Origin: an uncultured Lachnospiraceae bacterium
GTDB lineage: Bacteria > Bacillota > Clostridia > Lachnospirales > Lachnospiraceae
DNA: 47,699 bases
NCBI GenBank assembly: GCA_902799015.1
Contig: CADBZI010000009.1
Span: 1 to 47,699 of the forward strand
Reading direction: 5' to 3'
Shown: positions 41,073 through 47,699 of the stretch, piece by piece
Position numbering within the stretch: position 1 is the stretch's first letter
How the letters are laid out: each line of letters opens with the position of its first letter
Translations under genes and position numbers: made by a program
The notes under the pieces: generated by a model
Database searches by the model: none
What the model saw: the letters and a program-made list of their open reading frames with translations, nothing else
What the model was told of the DNA's origin: nothing

Positions 41073-43247
41073 ATGCTGAATGCAGGCGATTTTCTTCAGA
41101 ATCGATATGAGATAATCAATTGCATAGGATCCGGCGGAATGGCGGATGTATTTCGCGCGCGCGATCACAAGCTGAACCGTTTTGTTGCCGTGAAGGTTCT
41201 GAAGGCGGAACTGCGCACGGACAAGGAGTTTGTGTCCAAGTTCCGCGTGGAAGCGCAGGCAGCGGCAGGACTTGCGCACCCGAACATCGTGAACGTGTAT
41301 GACGTCGGGGATGAGAATGGCATTTACTTCATCGTGATGGAACTGGTAGAGGGCATCACGCTGAAGACCTATATACTGAGCAAAGGGAAGCTGTCGGTCC
41401 GGGAGGCCGCGGGAATCAGCCTGCAGGTTGCATCCGGTCTGGAGGCCGCGCACAATAACGGCATTATCCACCGGGATGTCAAACCGCAGAACATCATCAT
41501 CTCGACAGACGGAACCGCGAAGGTGGCGGACTTCGGAATCGCGAGAGCCGCCAGTTCGGATACCATCAATTCGAATGTCATGGGCTCCGTGCATTACAGT
41601 GCGCCGGAGCAGTCCAGGGGCGGATTCTCCGATGCCAAGAGCGATATCTATTCTCTGGGCATCACCATGTATGAGATGCTGACGGGACGGGTTCCTTTTG
41701 ACGGGGATTCGACGGTTGAGGTCGCTCTGAAGCATCTGCAGGAAGAGATCATTTCTCCGAGAGAGTATATTCCGGACATTCCCCGTGCCATGGAGCAGAT
41801 TATTCTGAAGTGCACGCAGAAAAGTCCGGACAGACGTTATCAGAGCATGTCCCTGCTGATCCGGGATCTGAAGGAATCTCTGGTCAATCCGAACGGAGAC
41901 TTTGTCCGGATCGCATCCGACCATCCGGGCGGCGCAACGCACCGGTACTCGAGGGAGGACCTGGAGGAAATCAACCGGCGCTCTCAGGAAGCCGATGCAT
42001 GGCCGGGGCTCTTTGACGGGTCCTATGAAGGACGCATGAATTATCCCCCCGAGGATGAACCGCTGGATGATGAGTACAGCGATTATCCGGATGACTATGA
42101 TCCGGATGATCTTGAGGAGATGGGAGGAAGAGGAAGGCGGAAAGCAAAGAAGCCGCGCGGCTCTGCCTCCGAGCGGATCGTAACGGTGATCTCGATCATC
42201 GTTGCGGCGGCGATCGGTCTGCTGATTCTGTATCTTGTGCTGCATACCTTTGATGTGTTTGGTCCGGGGAACGGTACCAGGACAACGGAGACATCCGCCG
42301 GGGCGGTTGCTTCTGCCGAGCAGGTCACGGTGCCGGATCTTTTGGGAAAGACGGAAGAGGAAGCAAAGGCAGCCCTGAAGGAAGTCGGACTGGGGTATAA
42401 TTATCTGGGCGAGGTCAGATCCAGCAGCTATGCCTCCGGGCAGATCGCGGAGCAGGATCCGAAGCCGGGGTCCACTGCCGCGAAAAATACACGGGTCGGA
42501 TATTCGATTTCAATCGGTTCCGCCCAGGATCTTACGGTTCCTGACCTGACCAACCGGCTGCAGGCAGACGCGGAGCAGGCAATCACCAGCATGGGACTGG
42601 TGGTGTATGTAGACAACACCCGCTACAGCGATACGGTGGAATCCGGCCATGTCATCACGACCAATCCGGGCGCCGGATCGACGGTTCACGAGGGAGATAC
42701 CATATCCCTGTTTATCAGCCAGGGGCAGGATTCCCAGTCGGTTAAGGTTCCGGATCTTCGCGGCAAATACAAGGAAGATGCCGTCACCATGCTGACCAAT
42801 TCCGGCCTTTATGTCTATGTGGCAAATGAGCCGAGTGAGACGGTTCCTGCGAATCTTGTGATCGGACAGGATCCGTCACCGGGTACCAGTGTGCAGACCG
42901 GCTCCTCCATCACGATCACGGTGTCAACGGGACCGGAGAATGCGATCGTGATCAATCCGGAGCAGACTTATGATGCCGGCAGCCAGAACGGAGGCGGAAC
43001 ATGGATGTGCTATGCGCAGCTTCAGGCCCCCGAAGGCTATACAGACGGAAGCAATGTCCGCATTACATTGTCGCAGAACAATAATGAGACAATCCTGTTC
43101 GAGGGGACGACATCCTTCCCGTATCTTCTGAATGTGGAGGGCGCTTCCGGTGTGTCTTCCGGTACCGCATACGTGTACCTTCTGGATGCATACGGAAATG
43201 TCCAGTCGACGACGCGGTATGACGGAATCGAGTTCCATGAGCAGTGA
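41073..43247 (+). CDS. prkC: PASTA-domain Ser/Thr protein kinase
   Basis: 724 residues; ATG 41073 has AAGGAG at 41061-41066. Kinase domain (1-275): GSGGMADVF glycine loop, K41, H133-R-D135 in HRDVKPQN, DFGIA, SAPEQ. An acidic juxtamembrane stretch (about 320-360) precedes one membrane helix (about 369-390). Outside are three PASTA repeats (about 415-480, 485-550, 555-620) that bind muropeptide or lipid II, and a C-terminal Ig-like domain of about 100 residues that B. subtilis-type kinases also have. It links cell-wall status to phosphorylation of division, wall and translation factors. Overlaps rsgA by 11 bases. Confidence 0.97.
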   Translation: MLNAGDFLQNRYEIINCIGSGGMADVFRARDHKLNRFVAVKVLKAELRTDKEFVSKFRVEAQAAAGLAHPNIVNVYDVGDENGIYFIVMELVEGITLKTYILSKGKLSVREAAGISLQVASGLEAAHNNGIIHRDVKPQNIIISTDGTAKVADFGIARAASSDTINSNVMGSVHYSAPEQSRGGFSDAKSDIYSLGITMYEMLTGRVPFDGDSTVEVALKHLQEEIISPREYIPDIPRAMEQIILKCTQKSPDRRYQSMSLLIRDLKESLVNPNGDFVRIASDHPGGATHRYSREDLEEINRRSQEADAWPGLFDGSYEGRMNYPPEDEPLDDEYSDYPDDYDPDDLEEMGGRGRRKAKKPRGSASERIVTVISIIVAAAIGLLILYLVLHTFDVFGPGNGTRTTETSAGAVASAEQVTVPDLLGKTEEEAKAALKEVGLGYNYLGEVRSSSYASGQIAEQDPKPGSTAAKNTRVGYSISIGSAQDLTVPDLTNRLQADAEQAITSMGLVVYVDNTRYSDTVESGHVITTNPGAGSTVHEGDTISLFISQGQDSQSVKVPDLRGKYKEDAVTMLTNSGLYVYVANEPSETVPANLVIGQDPSPGTSVQTGSSITITVSTGPENAIVINPEQTYDAGSQNGGGTWMCYAQLQAPEGYTDGSNVRITLSQNNNETILFEGTTSFPYLLNVEGASGVSSGTAYVYLLDAYGNVQSTTRYDGIEFHEQ

Positions 43248-44130
43248 CAGGACGGGAAAGATCATACGGGCAGTAGGGGGCTTCTATTTCGTCTGGTGCC
43301 GTGAGGATGGCAGAACCTACCAGTGCCGGGCAAGAGGCGTATTCCGCAAGGACAGCTTCAAGCCTCTGGTGGGCGACAACTGCACCTTCCGGCTGACAAG
43401 GGCGCAGGATGTGGAAGGATATGTCGAGACGATCGCGAAGCGGTCCAACCGGCTCATCAGACCTCCTGTGGCAAATGTGGATCAGGCGCTGGTGCTGTTC
43501 GCGTTTACCAGTCCGGAGCCGAACTTCCAGCTGCTGGACCGGTTCCTGATCGAGATGCGCCGCCAGACGATCCCAACCGTGATCTGTTTTAATAAAATGG
43601 ACCTTGCATGCAGCCAGGATCGGGAAGAGGTGCTTGAGATGTACCGGCGAAGCGGCTGCAGGGTGCTTTCGGTCAGTGTCCTGAAGAAGGAGGGACTGGA
43701 ACAGATCAAGGAGCTGATGCAGGGAAAGACGACTGTCCTTGCAGGCCCGAGCGGAGTGGGAAAGAGTTCTCTGACCAATTATCTGTGTCCGGATGCGGGC
43801 ATGGAGGTCGGGGCCTTATCCGTCCGCACGGAGCGCGGGAAGCAGACGACCCGGCACGCGGAGCTGTTTGCCGCGGGCGGGAACACGTTCTTCTTCGATA
43901 CGCCTGGCTTCTCAAGCCTGGAGCTGCGTGAGCTCAAGCGGGAAGAAGTGAAGCTGTTTTATCCGGAGTTCCAGGAATATGAACCGCAGTGCCGGTTCCA
44001 GGGCTGCATGCATATTCATGAACCGGACTGCGGCGTCAAGAAAGCGATGGAGGAAGGACGGATCAACCCAAGACGCTATGACAGCTACCTTCAGCTGGTG
44101 GAGGAGATCTCCGCGCAGCGCAGATACTGA
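43237..44130 (+). CDS. rsgA: Ribosome small-subunit-dependent GTPase
   Basis: 297 residues from ATG 43237, inside the end of prkC; the upstream frame belongs to prkC's alternative reading. N-terminal OB domain (1-65), circularly permuted GTPase with FNKMD (G4, about 118), G170-PSGVGKS177 (G1), DTPGF (G3), and a zinc-binding tail C..GCMHIHEPDCGV. It checks 30S subunit maturation. In Firmicutes it is a PrkC substrate, which fits its position right after the kinase. Confidence 0.95.
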   Translation: MSSDRTGKIIRAVGGFYFVWCREDGRTYQCRARGVFRKDSFKPLVGDNCTFRLTRAQDVEGYVETIAKRSNRLIRPPVANVDQALVLFAFTSPEPNFQLLDRFLIEMRRQTIPTVICFNKMDLACSQDREEVLEMYRRSGCRVLSVSVLKKEGLEQIKELMQGKTTVLAGPSGVGKSSLTNYLCPDAGMEVGALSVRTERGKQTTRHAELFAAGGNTFFFDTPGFSSLELRELKREEVKLFYPEFQEYEPQCRFQGCMHIHEPDCGVKKAMEEGRINPRRYDSYLQLVEEISAQRRY

Positions 44131-44178
44131 TGACATGATTCCGCCGATGGCGGGATGGATCACAGCGGAGGATACAAT

Positions 44179-44838
44179 ATGGAATACTATCTTGCCCCGT
44201 CGATTCTATCCGCAGATTTCAGCCACCTGGGAGATGACATCCGGGCGGTCAAAGAGTGCGGCGCGAAGATTTTGCACTTTGACGTGATGGATGGACTGTT
44301 TGTGCCGAGCATTTCCTTCGGAATGCCGGTGCTGAAGTCAATCCGGCCTCTCACGGACATGTTTTATGACGTGCATCTGATGATCCGGGACCCGGAGCGG
44401 TACATTGATGCGTTTGCCGATGCGGGAGCGGACGGGATTACCGTTCACGCGGAGGCCTGCGTACATCTGGACCGTGTGCTGGATCAGATTCATGACAGAG
44501 GACTCAAAACCGGTGTGGCATTGAATCCGGCCACCCCTTTGCATGTACTGGATTATGTCTATGACAAGACGGATATGATTCTTTTGATGAGCGTCAATCC
44601 CGGATTCGGCGGTCAGAAGCTGATCCCTGCTGTCCTGGATAAGATCGCGAAGCTGCGGGGAATTCTGGATGAAAAGGGACTTCCTGCCTGGATTGAGGTA
44701 GATGGCGGCATCAATGCAAAGACAATCGGAAGCGTGATTGACGCCGGAGCCAATGTGTTTGTGGCAGGATCGGCTGTTTTCGGCACCGGCATCGAAACAA
44801 GATACCGTGAGCTGGAGGCGTTGCTTCCGACTGAGTGA
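44179..44838 (+). CDS. rpe: Ribulose-phosphate 3-epimerase
   Basis: 219 residues; GGAGG lies at 44167-44171. TIM-barrel: LAPSILSADFSHLGDD at the start, HFDVMDG with metal and acid residues, VHLMI, VNPGFGGQ, and EVDGGINAKT with the second catalytic Asp. It interconverts ribulose-5- and xylulose-5-phosphate in the pentose phosphate pathway. Family length is normal. Confidence 0.96.
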   Translation: MEYYLAPSILSADFSHLGDDIRAVKECGAKILHFDVMDGLFVPSISFGMPVLKSIRPLTDMFYDVHLMIRDPERYIDAFADAGADGITVHAEACVHLDRVLDQIHDRGLKTGVALNPATPLHVLDYVYDKTDMILLMSVNPGFGGQKLIPAVLDKIAKLRGILDEKGLPAWIEVDGGINAKTIGSVIDAGANVFVAGSAVFGTGIETRYRELEALLPTE

Positions 44839-44906
44839 AGGCCCGGGCCGGCGGAAGCTCAGGCCGCGCAGCGAAAAGCCGCCAAAGCGGCCATGCAGCC
44901 GGTCGC

Positions 44907-44927
44907 AAGTACGCCGGCGGCGTACTT
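44907..44927. repeat. Short perfect inverted repeat before thiN
   Basis: AAGTACGCC-GGC-GGCGTACTT, 9-bp arms with a 3-base loop, lies 14 bases before the thiN start and could hinder ribosome access or mark an mRNA processing point. No T run, so not a terminator. Confidence 0.5.
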
Positions 44928-44940
44928 GAAAGGGAAGACA

Positions 44941-45603
44941 ATGAGAGAATATGCGATTGTGACAGCGGGGGGTAAGATCGATGATGATTTTGCCCTCCGT
45001 ATCTTATCGGAAAACAAGGCAGCATTTCTGGTTGCGGCGGACAGAGGTCTGGTATTCCTTGACCGGCACGGGATTGTTCCGGATCTGGTTGTCGGGGATT
45101 TCGATTCGGCCGGAGAGGAGTATGTGCGGCAATATCTGCAGACGCATCCGGAGGTCCGGGTCAAAAGCTTCCATTGGGAAAAGGACGATACGGATACGGA
45201 AATTGCCGCCAAAGAGGCTGTGGAGATGGGCTGCACGCGGATCGATTTTCTCGGAGCGACAGGCTCAAGGTTCGACCATGTGCTGGGAAATGTGCAGGTC
45301 CTTCACATGCTGCTTGAGCAGGGAGTGACCGGACGGATCCTGGATCCGTGCAACCGGATCACGATGCACAGGGAGCACTTCCGGATCCGAAGATCGGAGC
45401 AATGGGGAAAATACGTATCCTTCTTCGCGTGGGGTGGAAACGTGGAAGGACTGACCCTGAAGGGATTTCATTTTCCGATGGTGGATGGATGCCTGAAGCC
45501 GTCCAGGGCGATTGCGGTGTCGAACCAGATTGAGGATGCGTACGCGGAGGTGTCTTTCCGAAGCGGGAGACTTCTGATGGTGGAATCAAAGGACACCCCT
45601 TAG
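44941..45603 (+). CDS. thiN: Thiamine diphosphokinase
   Basis: 220 residues; start at ATG 44941 behind GAAAGGGAAG. Family features: VAADRGLVFLDRHGIVPDLVVGDFDS split by a loop, KDDTDTE (about 81-87) that binds Mg-ATP and thiamine, FLGATGSRFDHVLGN. The C-terminal B1-binding domain ends in VSFRSGRLLMVE. It turns thiamine into thiamine diphosphate with ATP. This is the last gene of the conserved priA-to-thiN order. Confidence 0.94.
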   Translation: MREYAIVTAGGKIDDDFALRILSENKAAFLVAADRGLVFLDRHGIVPDLVVGDFDSAGEEYVRQYLQTHPEVRVKSFHWEKDDTDTEIAAKEAVEMGCTRIDFLGATGSRFDHVLGNVQVLHMLLEQGVTGRILDPCNRITMHREHFRIRRSEQWGKYVSFFAWGGNVEGLTLKGFHFPMVDGCLKPSRAIAVSNQIEDAYAEVSFRSGRLLMVESKDTP

Positions 45604-45656
45604 TCTTCTGCAGTCGGAGACATCCTTTCACGAACGCGGTAAAAAACGGGGGAAGC

Positions 45657-45884
45657 ATGATGGGACTCTTTTCCAGAAAAAAGCCAAAAGACACGCAGCT
45701 GGAGTATGACCGGGAAACAGAAACGCCCATTCTGCGCTGCAGCATCTGCAACGGAGAACAGGTGGCAGGCTTTCGGAACCGCAATACCGGCAGGTTCCGC
45801 GAAGCATATGTGATCCGGAGCCACGAAGAGCTGGAGGAATTCAGGAAGATGTGCGGCGTGGACCAGATTCCGAAAGAATACTGA
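45657..45884 (+). CDS. Small conserved protein with CxxC motif
   Basis: 75 residues; GGGGGA precedes ATG 45657 (45660 is an alternative). Charged N-terminus (SRKKPKD), then RCSICNGEQVAGF with C28 and C31, and an acidic helix SHEELEEFRKMCG. A single CxxC pair suggests zinc binding as a dimer or a redox role. Similar short proteins are common in Lachnospiraceae as I recall, without known function. It lies between thiN and ychF, where a promoter for ychF follows. Confidence 0.75.
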   Translation: MMGLFSRKKPKDTQLEYDRETETPILRCSICNGEQVAGFRNRNTGRFREAYVIRSHEELEEFRKMCGVDQIPKEY

Positions 45885-45898
45885 TCTTCCAAAAATCA

Positions 45899-45927
45899 TT
45901 GAGAAAGAAAGACCGCTGGGATATAAT
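45899..45927 (+). promoter_or_regulatory. Sigma-A promoter for ychF
   Basis: TTGAGA (45899-45904) and a perfect TATAAT (45922-45927) with 17-base spacing, 49 bases before the ychF start. Confidence 0.75.
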
Positions 45928-45976
45928 GTGATGCGCGGTCATGCGATATTAGAATTCTTGAGAGGACGCAAAATAT

Positions 45977-47074
45977 ATGAAATTAGGAATCGTCGGACTT
46001 CCGAATGTAGGAAAAAGCACACTGTTCAATTCTCTTACGAAGGCGGGGGCGGAGTCTGCCAACTATCCGTTCTGCACCATCGATCCCAACGTGGGCGTGG
46101 TGCCGGTGCCGGATGTACGGCTGAAGCTGCTCGGAGACTTCTATCAGTCGAAGAAGGTGACCCCTGCGGTGGTAGAGTTTGTGGACATTGCCGGCCTTGT
46201 GAAGGGCGCGTCAAAGGGAGAGGGACTTGGCAACCAGTTCCTGGCCAACATCCGTGAGTGTGACGCGATCGTTCACGTGGTACGCTGCTTTGAGGATGCG
46301 AATGTTGTGCATGTGGACGGCAGCGTGGATCCGGTTCGTGATATTGAGACCATTGATCTGGAACTGATCTTTGCGGATCTCGAGGTGCTTGAGCGCAGAA
46401 TGACGCGGGTCGGACGGTCGGCCAGAAATGACAAGGATGCAGCGGCGGAGCTTAGCATGATGCAGCGACTGAAGGAGCATCTGGAGAACGGGAAAAAGGC
46501 GATCTCCTTTGAGCGGAAGAATGAAACGGAGGAAGCTCTCCTGAAGGAGTACGGCCTGCTGACGGACAAGCCGGTGATCTTCGCGGCAAATGTCGCAGAG
46601 GATGACGCGGCCGATGACGGCGCGAACAATCCTCATGTCCAGGCGGTCCGCAGCCATGCCCGGGAGACGGGCTCGGAGGTCTTTGTGGTCTGTGCGCAGA
46701 TTGAGGAGGAAATCTCCGAACTGGAGGACGATGAGAAGCAGATGTTCCTTGAGGACATGGGACTGAAAGAGTCCGGCCTCGACAAGCTGATCCGTGCCAG
46801 CTACAGCCTGCTCGGTCTGATGAGTTTTCTGACCGCCGGGGAGAAGGAGACCAGAGCGTGGACCATCAAAAAGGGTACGAAAGCGCCACAGGCTGCAGGG
46901 AAGATCCATACGGACTTTGAGCGCGGCTTTATCCGTGCCGAGGTGGTAGGCTATCAGGAGCTTCTCGATGCCGGCTCACTGGCAGCTGCCCGCGAGAAAG
47001 GAATCGTGCGGCTGGAAGGAAAGGACTATGTGGTGCAGGACGGTGATGTCATTCTGTTCCGGTTCAATGTCTGA
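45977..47074 (+). CDS. ychF: Redox-regulated ATPase YchF (OLA1 family)
   Basis: 365 residues. Obg-like P-loop: [18 protein letters not shown] (7-24), [11 protein letters not shown], switch region [18 protein letters not shown], and NVAE in place of the GTPase NKxD, which explains its preference for ATP. A helical insertion (about 125-200) and a C-terminal TGS domain (about 280-363) complete it. It associates with ribosomes and affects start-codon use and stress response. Weak ribosome site (AGAGGACGC). Confidence 0.96.
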   Translation: MKLGIVGLPNVGKSTLFNSLTKAGAESANYPFCTIDPNVGVVPVPDVRLKLLGDFYQSKKVTPAVVEFVDIAGLVKGASKGEGLGNQFLANIRECDAIVHVVRCFEDANVVHVDGSVDPVRDIETIDLELIFADLEVLERRMTRVGRSARNDKDAAAELSMMQRLKEHLENGKKAISFERKNETEEALLKEYGLLTDKPVIFAANVAEDDAADDGANNPHVQAVRSHARETGSEVFVVCAQIEEEISELEDDEKQMFLEDMGLKESGLDKLIRASYSLLGLMSFLTAGEKETRAWTIKKGTKAPQAAGKIHTDFERGFIRAEVVGYQELLDAGSLAAAREKGIVRLEGKDYVVQDGDVILFRFNV

Positions 47075-47087
47075 GAAGGGATGAGCG

Positions 47088-47699
47088 ATGTCATCGATTG
47101 AATTTCCGCATCTGGGGATCTATCTGAATCCTGTGATCCGGACGATCACGGTTTTTTCCTATCCGGTGGCGGTATACGGGATCACAATGGCGCTCGGAAT
47201 TCTGGCAGGGCTTTTCGTTGTGTCGTGGACGGCAAAAAGAACAGGACAGAACCCGGACGACTACACGAATATCGCGCTTCTGGGCATTGTGCTGGGACTG
47301 ATCGGCGCACGCACCTATTATGTGGCATTCAGCTGGGATTATTACAGCGCCCACCCGGGTGAAATACTAGACTTCAGAGGAGGAGGACTCGCACTGTACG
47401 GGTCTTTGATCGGTGCCGTTGCCGCGGTCCTGATCTACTGCGGATGGAAGCATCTTCGGATCCTGCCTGTGCTGGATACTGCCTGCCTGGGCATGGTCAC
47501 GGGACAGATCATCGGGCGCTGGGGAAACTTTTTCAACAGAGAGGCCTTCGGCGAGTATACGGATAATCTGTTTGCCATGCGCCTTCCGATCGAGGATGTG
47601 CGCGCGGACGAAGTGACACAGCTGATGAGGGAGCATGCCCTGACCATCGATTCAAAAGTCTTCATTCAGGTTCACCCGACCTTCTTATATGAATGTTTG
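47088..47699 (+). CDS. lgt: Prolipoprotein diacylglyceryl transferase, 3' truncated by window edge
   Basis: 204 codons visible, no stop before the window end. The start at 47088 is 13 bases after ychF. Membrane helices appear around 17-45, 60-80 and 95-120. Lgt motifs: FRGGGLALYGSLIGA, MVTGQIIGRWGNFFNREAFGE split over about 136-160, and the HPTFLYE motif at the end. It moves diacylglycerol from phosphatidylglycerol to the lipobox cysteine of lipoproteins. A nearby ATG at 47081 is in another frame and short. Confidence 0.95.
   Translation, partial: MSSIEFPHLGIYLNPVIRTITVFSYPVAVYGITMALGILAGLFVVSWTAKRTGQNPDDYTNIALLGIVLGLIGARTYYVAFSWDYYSAHPGEILDFRGGGLALYGSLIGAVAAVLIYCGWKHLRILPVLDTACLGMVTGQIIGRWGNFFNREAFGEYTDNLFAMRLPIEDVRADEVTQLMREHALTIDSKVFIQVHPTFLYECL

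Overview
The window looks like a piece of chromosome from a Gram-positive anaerobe of the class Clostridia, most likely a GC-rich member of the Lachnospiraceae (GC looks mid-50s percent by eye; not computed). The grounds are AGGAGG-type ribosome binding sites, meso-diaminopimelate-type MurE, a PASTA-domain Ser/Thr kinase with its PP2C phosphatase, a thioredoxin-reductase-like enzyme without an NADPH motif, a c-di-GMP-I riboswitch of clostridial style, and the conserved Firmicutes order priA-def-fmt-rsmB-rlmN-stp-prkC-rsgA-rpe-thiN. I see no rRNA, tRNA, CRISPR array, transposase or phage gene. The first and last genes run off the window.

Left part (1-9.6 kb): the end of an unrecognised protein; a DUF4428/zinc-ribbon protein; a MacB-type ABC ATPase with an FtsX-type permease; then an operon of an amidohydrolase-family MTA/SAH deaminase, an AhcY-family hydrolase carrying an HxExK substrate motif, and an alpha/beta hydrolase. 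The deaminase and AhcY together suggest recycling of S-adenosylhomocysteine through S-inosylhomocysteine.

Middle (9.6-32.5 kb): a secreted C39-like peptidase, a class Ic aspartate aminotransferase, an AI-2E-family membrane protein, an RlmI-like rRNA methyltransferase, an orphan FakA middle-domain protein, a UMF1 transporter, a secreted M4 metalloprotease with a long C-terminal extension, a flavoprotein disulfide reductase next to thioredoxin, a GPH transporter, a GT2-GtrA fusion, a DUF402 protein, GalT, prolyl-tRNA synthetase, an EamA transporter behind a hairpin leader, a PII-like protein overlapping a CPA2 antiporter, and a c-di-GMP-I riboswitch in front of a secreted CAP-domain protein. 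A zinc-type ArsR repressor stands alone at 31.8-32.1 kb.

Right part (32.5-47.7 kb): a dense co-directional housekeeping block for cell wall (murE, lgt), replication restart (priA), protein N-terminal formylation and deformylation (def, fmt), rRNA modification (rsmB, rlmN), envelope signalling (stp, prkC), ribosome assembly (rsgA), sugar phosphate and thiamine metabolism (rpe, thiN) and ychF. Start/stop overlaps suggest one or a few long transcripts.

Intergenic DNA is not featureless. Three long imperfect inverted repeats (9425-9600, about 25928-26029, 32302-32456) can fold into extended hairpins, one followed by four copies of a 41-bp tandem repeat with exact spacing. These, the PII-antiporter pair, the HxExK AhcY/deaminase pair, the NADPH-motif-less reductase/thioredoxin pair and the c-di-GMP leader are the most interesting parts.
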